This document shows, piece after piece, positions 7,316-13,572 of a stretch of 19,973 nucleotides of DNA. Under the pieces are notes generated by a model. It made no database searches. It had not been told where the DNA came from and saw only the letters and a list, made by a program, of their open reading frames with translations. Position 1 is the stretch's first letter. Each line of letters starts with the position of its first letter. The stretch is from an uncultured Oscillospiraceae bacterium. GTDB taxonomy: Bacteria > Bacillota_A > Clostridia > Oscillospirales > Oscillospiraceae. The stretch spans positions 1 to 19,973 of the forward strand of contig CANRMG010000015.1 of NCBI GenBank assembly GCA_947631675.1, given 5' to 3'. Made by a program: the position numbers and the translations under genes.

Positions 7316-8629
7316 TCAAGCTGTAGGGAAAGTGACGGTGACAGTGGAGCCCAGGCCGGGGGCGCTGTCCAGGTCCAGGCGGGCCCGGTGGACCATGGCG
7401 GCGTGCTTTACGATGGACAGGCCCAGGCCCGTGCCGGGCACGTCCTTGCTGCGGCTCTTGTCGCCCCGGTAAAAGCGCTCGAATATCTTCTCCTGCTGCT
7501 CCGGAGGGATGCCGGGGCCGTCGTCGGCGACCACCAGGCGGACAGTATCGCCCGCCGGCTCCACGGAGACGGATACCGTGCCGCCGGGATGGCCGTACTT
7601 TACGCCGTTCTCGCACAGGTTGAAGACGATGCTGTGCAAAAGGGAGGGGACGCCCTGCAGGGGAGCGGGACCGCCGGATAGGGTAAGGCGCACGTCCGAC
7701 TTCTCCGCCAGGGGCGTGAGGGCGGCCACCACGTCGGCGGCCACGGCGTACAGGTCCGCGTCCTCGAAGTGCATGTCCGGGGCGCCCTCGTCCAGGCGGG
7801 ACAGGCTTATGATGTCCTCCACCAGCTTCTCCATCTGCTGGGCCCGGTCGTATATCTTCCCGGCGAAGGGGCGCACATCCTCCGGCCGGGCCACGCCGTT
7901 CTGGATGAGCTCGGCGTAGCCGCTTATCACGTGCAGGGGCGTTTTCAGCTCGTGGGAGACGTTGGCGGTGAACTCCCGGCGCATCTGGGTCTGGTCCCGG
8001 AGCTGCTTCTGCTGGCTGTCCAGGCGGCGCAGGAGAGGGGCTATCTCCTCGCAGCCCCGGTTTTTCAGGGGCTCGTCCAGGTCCAGGCTGTTCAGAGGCT
8101 CCACGATCCGGCGGGAAAGCCGCCGGGCCAGGAACAGGGCCAGGGCCAGGGATATGACAACCACCGCAGCCACGCCCTGGCCCATGCCCAGGAGCATGGT
8201 GAGGACGGTGCTCTGGCCGATGGCCAGGCGGACCACGGAGCCGTCCGACAGCCGCTGGGCGGCGTAGAGGGCCCGGGTCATGAGGGTGGCGGAATAGCGG
8301 CGGCTCTCGCCCTGGCCCTCAGCCAGGGCCTGGCGCACCTCGTCCCGGGCCAGGTGGTTCTCCATGGCGCCGGCGTCGGCGGCGCTGTCGTAGAGGACGG
8401 CGCCGTCCGGGCCGATCCAGGTGATGCGATAGTCCCGGACGTCCAGACCGTCAAAATAGGCGGCGCCGCTTGTCTCCACGCCCTGGGCGGTAAGCTCCGT
8501 CTGCATGCGCAGCTGGGTCTGCTGGATGCGGGAGAAGTAGCCGTACAGCACGCCCATGATGAGGATCAGGCTGGCCAGAAACACGCACAGGGCCACCAGG
8601 CACATGGAGCGGAATATCTTCTTCGTCAT
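7316..8629 (-). CDS. phoR: PhoR-like sensor histidine kinase
   Basis: A 437-residue membrane kinase that autophosphorylates and passes phosphate to the response regulator encoded just upstream. Transmembrane helices lie at about 9-31 and 141-167, flanking an extracytoplasmic sensor of about 110 residues. A short HAMP-like linker follows, then the dimerisation and phosphoacceptor helix with H226 (SHELKTPL). The ATP-binding domain has the N box (NLCENGVKY, about 337-345), G1 DDGPGIP (369-375), F box FERFYR (383-388) and G2 GTGLGLS (399-405). The ATG overlaps the regulator's stop as ATGA. The gene symbol reflects class similarity only: no phosphate-transport gene is in the window. It converges on the SGNH hydrolase gene with a terminator between. 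Confidence 0.9.
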   Translation of the reverse strand: MTKKIFRSMCLVALCVFLASLILIMGVLYGYFSRIQQTQLRMQTELTAQGVETSGAAYFDGLDVRDYRITWIGPDGAVLYDSAADAGAMENHLARDEVRQALAEGQGESRRYSATLMTRALYAAQRLSDGSVVRLAIGQSTVLTMLLGMGQGVAAVVVISLALALFLARRLSRRIVEPLNSLDLDEPLKNRGCEEIAPLLRRLDSQQKQLRDQTQMRREFTANVSHELKTPLHVISGYAELIQNGVARPEDVRPFAGKIYDRAQQMEKLVEDIISLSRLDEGAPDMHFEDADLYAVAADVVAALTPLAEKSDVRLTLSGGPAPLQGVPSLLHSIVFNLCENGVKYGHPGGTVSVSVEPAGDTVRLVVADDGPGIPPEQQEKIFERFYRGDKSRSKDVPGTGLGLSIVKHAAMVHRARLDLDSAPGLGSTVTVTFPTA

Positions 8630-9306
8630 GGGTCCGCCTCCATCCGGTAACCTACGCCCCGGACCGTCTCAATGGCGGCGCCGGCAGGGCCCAGCTTTGC
8701 GCGGAGAGAGCCGACGTGCACGTCCACGGTGCGTGTCTCGCCGGCGTAGTCCGTGTCCCATATGCGGGCCAGAAGGGTGTCCCGGTCGAACACCCGGCCG
8801 GGCTCAGCCATCAAAAGGCGCAAAAGCTCGTATTCCTTCAGGGTGAGGGCCACCCGCTCGCCGGCGGCGGTGACGGTGTGCTCCCGCTCGTTGAGAACGA
8901 CGTCTCCCACCCGCAGAAGCTCCCCGTCCGCGGCCGGGGAGGCCCGGCGGAGCACCGCCTTGACCCGGGAGACCATCTCCATCATGCCGAAGGGCTTTAC
9001 AAGATAGTCGTCCGCGCCCCGGTCCAGGCCCGTGACCGTGTCGAACTCGGTGCCCTTGGCGGTGGCCATGATGACGGGCACGCGGGCATAGGAGGGGTCG
9101 GCCCGGAGCCGGGCGAGCACCTGCAGGCCGTCCTCGCCGGGGAGCATGATGTCCAGCAGGATCAGATGGGGCCGGGCGGCGGCTATGGCCTGCCAGAAGG
9201 GGACGCTGTCGGGGAAGCCGCGGGCCTCAAAGCCCGAGGCGTTCAGGGTATAGAGGATAAGGCTGCGGACGCTGTCGTCGTCCTCCAGACAGTAGATAAG
9301 GCTCAC
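8626..9306 (-). CDS. phoB: PhoB/PhoP-like response regulator (OmpR family)
   Basis: A 226-residue DNA-binding regulator. Its receiver domain (about 1-122) has the acidic pair D9/D10, phosphoacceptor D52 (LLDIMLPGEDG), T82 and K104 (VKPF). Its winged-helix domain (about 130-226) ends in TVDVHVGSLRAKLG...VRGVGYRM, as in OmpR/PhoB proteins. I chose GTG 9306 (VSLIYCLEDDDS) because the receiver fold begins directly there; the frame remains open far upstream, but that extension runs into the divergent yabP gene and lacks protein-like character. The ribosome binding site is weak (GCGAGGGCG). The gene is co-transcribed with the kinase through a 4-base overlap. A Pho-box-like repeat upstream suggests autoregulation. 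Confidence 0.92.
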   Translation of the reverse strand: MSLIYCLEDDDSVRSLILYTLNASGFEARGFPDSVPFWQAIAAARPHLILLDIMLPGEDGLQVLARLRADPSYARVPVIMATAKGTEFDTVTGLDRGADDYLVKPFGMMEMVSRVKAVLRRASPAADGELLRVGDVVLNEREHTVTAAGERVALTLKEYELLRLLMAEPGRVFDRDTLLARIWDTDYAGETRTVDVHVGSLRAKLGPAGAAIETVRGVGYRMEADP

Positions 9307-9385
9307 GGGGCGCCCTCGCTTTCGTATGGATGTCAGTAGTATGTTTCTATGATAGAGGACCGGCGTCAAAAATGCCAGGGGAACG

Positions 9386-9404
9386 ATGTAAAATGTATGT
9401 AAAA
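9386..9404. promoter_or_regulatory. Pho-box-like direct repeat upstream of the response regulator
   Basis: On the plus strand ATGTAAAA is repeated after three bases (9386-9393 and 9397-9404). Read toward the regulator gene this is TTTACA-N5-TTTACA, an 11-bp period. It matches the known architecture of Bacillus PhoP sites (TT(A/T/C)ACA-like repeats with about five bases between). A TATCAT at 9349-9354 on the minus strand could be the -10, which would place the repeat at about -44 to -62. Confidence 0.45.
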
Positions 9405-9413
9405 TCCCGGGCG

Positions 9414-9442
9414 GCATATCGGGGCGGGCTGGGCCATATCCT
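9414..9442 (+). promoter_or_regulatory. Sigma-E-like sporulation promoter of yabPQ-divIC
   Basis: GCATATC (9414-9420) and CATATCCT (9435-9442), 14 bases apart, match 6 of 7 and 6 of 8 positions of the mother-cell sigma-E consensus (KMATATT, CATACAMT). The inferred start near 9449 leaves a short leader before the yabP ATG. This fits the known sigma-E control of yabP and yabQ in Bacillus. Confidence 0.5.
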
Positions 9443-9456
9443 TTGGTAAAGGATAT
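9436..9456. repeat. 9-bp perfect inverted repeat over the -10 and start of the yabP promoter
   Basis: ATATCCTTT (9436-9444) is repeated inverted as AAAGGATAT (9448-9456) around GGT. It overlaps the predicted -10 element and the transcription start, so it may be an operator or a 5' mRNA stem just ahead of the ribosome binding site. Confidence 0.6.
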
Positions 9457-9470
9457 TGGGAGGGTTTGCG

Positions 9471-9752
9471 ATGGCCTACGAGGAGAAGGACCGGTTGGCC
9501 CAGACGTGCCACAGGCTGACCATGGAGGACAGAAGGGGCCTGTGGATGAACGGCGTGGAGGAGGTGGAGAGCTTCGACGAGGAGACGGTGGCCGTGAAAA
9601 CGGTGAAGGGACTGCTGTACGTGCGGGGCGAGAGGCTGAAGGTGGATAAGCTGGAGAAATCCAGCGGGGAGCTGAATATATCCGGCCAGATTGCAAGCCT
9701 GGACTACGAGGATACGGCCTCCGGCGGGCTCTGGTCCCGGCTGTTCCGGTAA
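9471..9752 (+). CDS. yabP: Sporulation protein YabP
   Basis: A 93-residue protein of the YabP/YqfC family. Members are small, soluble, beta-rich proteins made in the mother cell and needed for proper spore coat and cortex formation. Visible family features are the opening HRLTMEDRRGLWMNGVEEVESFDEETVAVKT split around the conserved L-x-V-x-G-V-x-x-V-x-S-F-D, then TVKGLLYVRGERLKVDKLEKSSGELNISGQI. The length is typical (about 90-100). ATG 9471 follows GGGAGGG at 9458-9464. It overlaps yabQ by one base (TAATG), so the two are coupled. In Bacillus the order is hup-rqcP-yabP-yabQ-divIC; here the upstream pair is replaced by the divergent two-component genes. Confidence 0.9.
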   Translation: MAYEEKDRLAQTCHRLTMEDRRGLWMNGVEEVESFDEETVAVKTVKGLLYVRGERLKVDKLEKSSGELNISGQIASLDYEDTASGGLWSRLFR

Positions 9753-10447
9753 TGGCGCTGCCGGCGATGGTCCAGCTCACCCAGGCGGGATGGCTTTTCC
9801 TGGCCGGGGCGGGGCTGGGGCTCCTCTACGATTTGCTGGGCGGGCTCCGGGATAAGCTGGGGCTGCCGGCCCTGGCGGGGGACGGGCTGTTCGCGCTGAC
9901 CGCCGTGAGCGCGCTGTTTCTGGCGGGCATGGCCAGCCTGGAGGGCCGGCCCCGGCTCTATATGGCGCTGGCGGCGGCTATGGGACTGGGGATATGGCGG
10001 CTGGGCGCGTCGCCGGTGGTCCGGCCGGCGGCGGGAAAGGTGTGGGCCCTGGGGGCCCGTGGGGCGCGGTTTTTGATGGTGCCTGTCCGGCAGGGAATGG
10101 GCCTCGCAGGAAAATTCATAAAAAAGCTCTTTTCAAACGGCAAAAAATGGTTTACAATAATAGCCGCTAAAGCAGAGGAACGGAAACGGAAACGCCGGAT
10201 ACAGAAAGGAGCGGGACGCCATGAAACTGCGCCGGGCAAGCTGGCTCACGGCCCTGGTCATCGTGGGGCTGATCGCGTACGCCTGTATCGCCCTGATGAA
10301 TATGCGGACAAAGGTGGCGCAGGCCAGCGAGACGGAAGCGGAGCTGCGGGAGCAGGTAGAGGAGATCCAGGAGGCCAACGCCGCCCTGCAGTACGCCATC
10401 GACAACCGCTACGACGACAAGACCATCGAGGACATCGCAAGAGATAA
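9752..10447 (+). CDS. yabQ: Sporulation membrane protein YabQ with an unusual read-through C-terminus
   Basis: YabQ is a mother-cell membrane protein required for spore cortex assembly. The first 158 or so residues are convincing: hydrophobic helices at about 8-30, 44-60 and 66-84, the motif GLLYDLLGGLRD at about 23-34, and a basic KKLFSNGKKWFTII...KRKRR tail. From about residue 159 (position 10226) the frame runs across the divIC gene with no stop until 10447. That adds about 73 residues that are Gly/Arg/Pro-rich and look like an out-of-frame reading. The natural end was probably near 10222, where another frame offers ATGA at the divIC start. The read-through could be a lost stop, a C-terminal frameshift, or a sequencing error. 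Confidence 0.82.
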   Translation: MALPAMVQLTQAGWLFLAGAGLGLLYDLLGGLRDKLGLPALAGDGLFALTAVSALFLAGMASLEGRPRLYMALAAAMGLGIWRLGASPVVRPAAGKVWALGARGARFLMVPVRQGMGLAGKFIKKLFSNGKKWFTIIAAKAEERKRKRRIQKGAGRHETAPGKLAHGPGHRGADRVRLYRPDEYADKGGAGQRDGSGAAGAGRGDPGGQRRPAVRHRQPLRRQDHRGHRKR

Positions 10448-10499
10448 GCTGGGACTGGTGCTGCCGGAGGAGAAGATATTTTACGACAGCGGCAGTTGA
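10221..10499 (+). CDS. divIC: Septum formation initiator family protein (DivIC/FtsB-like)
   Basis: A 92-residue bitopic membrane protein of the divisome. It has a short basic cytoplasmic start, one transmembrane helix at about 10-29 (ALVIVGLIAYACIALMNM), then a coiled coil of about 35 residues (ASETEAELREQVEEIQEANAAL split by heptads) and a small C-terminal domain with YDDKTIEDIARDKLGLVLPEEKIFY, the diagnostic FtsB/DivIC ending. In the cell it pairs with FtsL and DivIB/FtsQ to activate septal wall synthesis. The ribosome binding site AAAGGAG (10205-10211) supports this start. Position after yabP-yabQ is the conserved order in endospore formers. Most of the gene is overlapped by the open yabQ frame. 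Confidence 0.9.
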   Translation: MKLRRASWLTALVIVGLIAYACIALMNMRTKVAQASETEAELREQVEEIQEANAALQYAIDNRYDDKTIEDIARDKLGLVLPEEKIFYDSGS

Positions 10500-10505
10500 C
10501 GTCAG

Positions 10506-10570
10506 AACGGTCCTGAAGATTCGAGGTCCTGGTCAGCCAGGCCCCATCATCGGTCAGGACTGTTCTTCCT
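10506..10570 (+). terminator. Branched hairpin terminator after divIC
   Basis: An outer stem AACGGTCCTGA (10506-10516) pairs with TCAGGACTGTT (10554-10564), with one G-U pair. It encloses a second stem, CCTGG with CCAGG (10528-10532 and 10537-10541). A CTTCCTTTTT tail follows. It begins seven bases after the divIC stop. Confidence 0.6.
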
Positions 10571-10627
10571 TTTTCCCAGAGAGCATTTGTCAAGGGTAAG
10601 TTTTACAAAAACAAAAGATAATCAAAT

Positions 10628-10668
10628 CAAACTGCCGTTTGCATCCTGTGAGTGCAAACGGCAGTTTG
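10628..10668. repeat. 16-bp perfect inverted repeat
   Basis: CAAACTGCCGTTTGCA (10628-10643) and its exact inverse (10653-10668) surround a nine-base loop. Outside it, AATCAA and TTGATT can extend the stem after a small internal loop. There is no U tract next to it, so it is not a standard terminator. The gap 10500-10815 otherwise holds only the hairpin after divIC and AT-rich sequence with no convincing gene. Confidence 0.8.
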
Positions 10669-10815
10669 GTACTTGATTGTACAAGGATTATTGAAAAGAA
10701 AAATGAATGCGCACATCCCTGCGGAGTCATTTCTGCCATTTTGCGTCAGGGTCAGACCCAATTCGCTGCCCTTTTGCAAAATATGAGATACAAAACTGCA
10801 ACCGCTATTCTCTTT

Positions 10816-11484
10816 TCAATCGCTTGGCGTTATTGCAGTCGTATAGAATACCTGGCCGGCAAACAGTTCCCGCAGGCCTGGACGATCTAAGACGATCACC
10901 TTTTTGTATTGCTGCTGTATGAGTCCACTTTCCGAGAACGCGCGCAGGCAATTTGAAACACTTACTCGGCTCATACCTGTGACAGCGGCTATTTGCTCCT
11001 GGGTATAGTGCACCTCCGCACTTCGGCCTGTGTTGGAATATAAAAAGCACGCCAGCTTTTCCTCGTTGCGGGTAAATTGCGCATAGAAGATCCAGCTGGA
11101 CAGAAGCTCGATTTTTTTCATGAACAACGCCAGCAGTTCCGGCAGGCCTTCCGGCACATCCAGGCAATTCCGTATAAGTGTCTGTCCATCCATGGCATAG
11201 AAAAGGACATCTGTGGCCGCGTCGGCACAGACGATGCGCACCGGTGGCCGGGCCACAGCCTCTTCGCCCACCAGATTGCCCCGCTCTACAAAGCATAGCG
11301 TACGCTCTGTGCCATCAGGGTAGAGCAGATATGCCCGCACCTTTCCCTGATCCAGAAAATATATCTCTTCTGCCTCTGTGTCTTTCATGAAGATCTGCTC
11401 TCCGGCAGATAAACGTTTGGGGCGCCCGAATCGATGGAAAATCGCTGGTATATACCCTGTCCCGGCCATCGCGATCTGTTTCAT
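10816..11484 (-). CDS. Crp/Fnr family transcriptional regulator
   Basis: A 222-residue regulator. Residues about 18-125 form a cyclic-nucleotide-binding-like beta barrel (LSAGEQIF...EIYFLDQGKVRAYLLYPDGTERTL...GNLVGEEA). A dimerisation helix follows at about 115-135. The winged helix-turn-helix is at about 158-195, with YTQEQIAAVTGMSRVSVSNCLRAF. The N-terminus lacks the cysteine cluster of oxygen-sensing FNR, and the barrel lacks an obvious cAMP phosphate-binding RxS pair, so the ligand is probably a small organic molecule, as in CprK-type members. ATG 11484 follows GGAGGG. It is divergent from the hydrolase-dehydrogenase operon and shares a palindromic operator with it, so it most likely controls both that operon and itself. 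Confidence 0.9.
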   Translation of the reverse strand: MKQIAMAGTGYIPAIFHRFGRPKRLSAGEQIFMKDTEAEEIYFLDQGKVRAYLLYPDGTERTLCFVERGNLVGEEAVARPPVRIVCADAATDVLFYAMDGQTLIRNCLDVPEGLPELLALFMKKIELLSSWIFYAQFTRNEEKLACFLYSNTGRSAEVHYTQEQIAAVTGMSRVSVSNCLRAFSESGLIQQQYKKVIVLDRPGLRELFAGQVFYTTAITPSD

Positions 11485-11528
11485 TTTCCCTCCGCATAAT
11501 CCATAATTTTAGGTTATTCTTTTTGGCT

Positions 11529-11556
11529 ATTATAACAGTTTTTCTTAAAATGTAAA
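11529..11556 (-). promoter_or_regulatory. Promoter of the Crp/Fnr regulator gene
   Basis: On the minus strand, -35 TTTACA (11551-11556) and -10 TATAAT (11529-11534) lie 16 bases apart. The start near 11522 gives a leader of about 38 bases. The -35 is the left arm of the shared palindrome. Confidence 0.65.
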
Positions 11557-11566
11557 TTCCTTTACA
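11551..11566. promoter_or_regulatory. Palindromic operator TGTAAA-N4-TTTACA shared by divergent promoters
   Basis: A perfect 6-4-6 palindrome with TTCC in the middle. The five-base half-sites around N4 have the same geometry as FNR (TTGAT-N4-ATCAA) and CprK (TTAAT-N4-ATTAA) sites, but a different sequence. Each arm doubles as a -35 element, one for each direction, so one bound dimer could control both transcripts. Confidence 0.65.
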
Positions 11567-11591
11567 ATTCAAGAAAGAGGATTGCGATAAT
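11561..11591 (+). promoter_or_regulatory. Promoter of the hydrolase-dehydrogenase operon
   Basis: -35 TTTACA (11561-11566) is followed by an extended -10, TGCGATAAT (core GATAAT at 11586-11591), with a 19-base spacer. The long spacer suggests a promoter that needs activation or is easily repressed. The predicted start near 11598 precedes AAGGAGG at 11612-11618. Confidence 0.5.
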
Positions 11592-11626
11592 ATTTTTATA
11601 GAAAAAATTTTAAGGAGGAACATCCC

Positions 11627-12421
11627 ATGGCATTTTTCAAGACCAACGACGGCGCTTCCATCCACTATGAGGTAAACGGCAATGGCAAACCCTTGGTGAT
11701 GATCCACGGCTGGGACCAGAGCGCCAAAGCCTTTTGTGAGAACGTTCCTGTGCTGGCACAAAAGTACCAGGTCGTAACAGTGGACCTGCGGGGCCACGGT
11801 GAGTCAGAGAAGGTAACGTATGGTTATCGCATCTCCCGCCTGGCCACAGATGTAAAGCAACTGCTGGACTATCTTGACCTGCAGGATGTGACGCTTCTGG
11901 GCTGGTCTATGGGCTGCTCCGTCGTGTGGAGCTACTGGGATCTTTTCCGCACTGAGCGGCTGAGTAAGCTGGTCATGGTTGATGAGCCTCCTCTGTGCCT
12001 CATCAACGATAGCAATCCCGACGGATTCTCTGACAATCCCAATTTGGAGGCACTGAAGGCCTCTATCCTCAACGACACCGTGGAAGCCACCAAGGGATTT
12101 GTGGACATGATGATCGTTACGCCTGAAGGAAAAGAAAAGTACTTCCAGCAGACACTGGAGGAGAGCCTGAAGTTCCCGCCCCAGCAGTGCACGCATATGC
12201 TTCTGAACCATGTTTATACAGATTGGCGGGACGTGATCCCCACCGTTACCCTGCCCACGTTGGTCATCGCTGCGGAAAACAGCCATGTGAAGGTATCCAA
12301 CAACCAGTGGACCCATGATCACATCCCTGGTTCCCAGTTGAAGATCTTCAAAACGGCCCACATGATGTTCATGGAGGAACCGGAAGCTTTCAACCAGGTA
12401 TTGGCAGATTTCATCGGCTGA
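11627..12421 (+). CDS. Alpha/beta hydrolase
   Basis: A 264-residue cytoplasmic hydrolase of the alpha/beta fold, full length for the family. It has an HGW oxyanion motif (27-29), DLRGHGES (53-60), nucleophile elbow G-W-S94-M-G, and catalytic H245 (KTAHMMF). The usual acid after strand 7 is not an Asp: the site reads AAENSH (215-220). E217, or D119 after strand 6 (VMVDEPP), may take the role. There is no signal peptide. ATG 11627 has AAGGAGG eight bases before it. The next gene starts 13 bases downstream, so hydrolase and dehydrogenase probably act in one pathway, for example ester, lactone or C-C bond hydrolysis giving a hydroxyacid. The substrate is unknown. Base composition is less GC-rich than in the flanking host genes. 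Confidence 0.9.
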   Translation: MAFFKTNDGASIHYEVNGNGKPLVMIHGWDQSAKAFCENVPVLAQKYQVVTVDLRGHGESEKVTYGYRISRLATDVKQLLDYLDLQDVTLLGWSMGCSVVWSYWDLFRTERLSKLVMVDEPPLCLINDSNPDGFSDNPNLEALKASILNDTVEATKGFVDMMIVTPEGKEKYFQQTLEESLKFPPQQCTHMLLNHVYTDWRDVIPTVTLPTLVIAAENSHVKVSNNQWTHDHIPGSQLKIFKTAHMMFMEEPEAFNQVLADFIG

Positions 12422-12434
12422 GAGGGATATACGC

Positions 12435-13316
12435 ATGAAGATCGGTTTTCTGGGCTTGGGCGTCATGGGTCTGCACATGGCGAAGAATGTAGCGGCAAAA
12501 AGCGGCTGCGAGGTGATCGGCTACGACGTGATCCCCAAGCAGGTGGAAGCATTTCAGGAATCCGGCTTTGCTGCGGCCAGCGACCCCGGAGAGATCTATA
12601 GTACCTGCGATGTCATCATGCAGATGCTTCCCACCCATCCTATTATCATCCACTCTGTGGAAGAGGCGATTCGCCTGGGCAAGCCTGGCAACATCATCGT
12701 AGACCTGTCCTCCACTGCTCCGGATATCGTGCTGGACCTGGCCGGCAAAGCCAAGGCAGCGGGTCTTTATCTGCTGGACTCCCCGGTGAGCGGCGGAAAC
12801 CCTATGGCTATCGCCGGGACGCTGGCGATCATGACCGGCGGTGATAAAGAAGCCTATGAAAAGGTCAAGCCTCTTCTTGCCTGCATGGGCACCCCGGTGT
12901 ATACTGGCGGCTCGGCCAGTGGCAGCGTGACAAAGCTCGTGAACAACATGATCGGCGGAGCCTATCTTGTCGCCATGGCAGAGGGTTATGCTTTCGCCGC
13001 CAAGGCAGGTATCGACTTGCAGACCACTTTTGATGCCACTCATACCGGTTTCATCGCAGGGCCCATGTATGAGAATAAGATACCCAAACTGATCCGGCGG
13101 GACTACGAGCCTGGCGCCCGGGTCGCCGTCCACCGCAAGGACATCGTCAACGCCAAGCACTATGCCCACAAACTGGGCGTGGACACGCCTATGACGGACG
13201 TTGTGTTGCATGTGATGGATTGGATGAAAGACAACGGCCACATCGACGAGGACCAGATCGCCATGGTGAAGTACTACGAGGAAAAAATGGATGTCACCGT
13301 CGGTGAAAAGCCATAA
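12435..13316 (+). CDS. NAD(P)-dependent beta-hydroxyacid dehydrogenase (3-hydroxyisobutyrate dehydrogenase / tartronate semialdehyde reductase family)
   Basis: A 293-residue oxidoreductase that interconverts a beta-hydroxyacid and its semialdehyde. The Rossmann dinucleotide motif GLGVMG is at 7-12, with D31 after strand 2 (GYDV), which tends to favour NAD. The substrate-binding motif DSPVSGG is at 115-121, and the catalytic lysine K167 is in G-S-V-T-K-L-V-N-N. A second conserved KD pair is at 235-236. Members include MmsB, GarR/GlxR and succinic or 4-hydroxybutyrate semialdehyde reductases; motifs alone do not separate them. It is co-transcribed with the alpha/beta hydrolase under the divergent Crp/Fnr regulator. 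The start follows GAGAGGGATATACGC. Confidence 0.9.
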   Translation: MKIGFLGLGVMGLHMAKNVAAKSGCEVIGYDVIPKQVEAFQESGFAAASDPGEIYSTCDVIMQMLPTHPIIIHSVEEAIRLGKPGNIIVDLSSTAPDIVLDLAGKAKAAGLYLLDSPVSGGNPMAIAGTLAIMTGGDKEAYEKVKPLLACMGTPVYTGGSASGSVTKLVNNMIGGAYLVAMAEGYAFAAKAGIDLQTTFDATHTGFIAGPMYENKIPKLIRRDYEPGARVAVHRKDIVNAKHYAHKLGVDTPMTDVVLHVMDWMKDNGHIDEDQIAMVKYYEEKMDVTVGEKP

Positions 13317-13352
13317 CGACGATTTAGGCTGCGTCTTTCAAATTTCATTGCG

Positions 13353-13381
13353 CAATGGAAGCGCTTCGCTGGTTTCCATTG
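13353..13381. repeat. REP-like hairpin A
   Basis: CAATGGAA (13353-13360) and TTCCATTG (13374-13381) pair, with an inner GCG/CGC step and a GCTTCGCTGG-type apex. It is followed by AGGCCCAAAAA. A similar hairpin ending GGGGCCAAAAAAA lies 110 bases on. It is the first feature after the dehydrogenase stop. Confidence 0.6.
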
Positions 13382-13404
13382 AGGCCCAAAAACTTTACCC
13401 AGAA

Positions 13405-13442
13405 GATGATAGGGGGGCTGCTTAGCAGCACCCCTATTCATC
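13405..13442. repeat. Long imperfect hairpin after the dehydrogenase gene
   Basis: GATG-ATAGGGG-GCTGC (13405-13421) pairs with GCAGC-CCCCTAT-CATC (13425-13442) around TTA, with one mismatch and one bulge. There is no immediate U tract; it may stabilise the 3' end of the dehydrogenase mRNA. Confidence 0.65.
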
Positions 13443-13466
13443 GGTCAGAAGCCTTTCTCCTTTTCT

Positions 13467-13495
13467 CATGAAACCCGCTGCGCTGGGCTTTCATG
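13467..13495. repeat. REP-like hairpin B
   Basis: CATGAAACCC (13467-13476) pairs with GGG-C-TTTCATG (13485-13495, one bulged C) around GCTGCGCT. The apex and the trailing GGGGCCAAAAAAA resemble hairpin A, suggesting members of one dispersed repeat family. Confidence 0.6.
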
Positions 13496-13501
13496 GGGGC
13501 C

Positions 13502-13528
13502 AAAAAAAGAGGCGCGCCTCATTTTTTT
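13502..13528. terminator. Bidirectional intrinsic terminator
   Basis: A7 precedes the perfect palindrome GAGGCGCGCCTC (13509-13520), and A plus T7 follows it. Read either way this gives a GC-rich hairpin with a U tract. It separates the metabolic operon from the phage module. Confidence 0.75.
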
Positions 13529-13572
13529 GCGGAAAAATGATAATCGCAAGAGACGACTTTAGGGAAAACGCG

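Noticed and set aside
9307..9780. N-terminal extension of the response regulator to an ATG at 9780
   Set aside because: The extension would overlap yabP on the other strand and reads as Ser/Arg/Pro-rich noise; the receiver domain starts naturally at GTG 9306.
10639..10922. Short plus-strand open frames over 10639-10922
   Set aside because: No ribosome binding site, no protein-like composition, and they run into the antisense of the Crp/Fnr gene.
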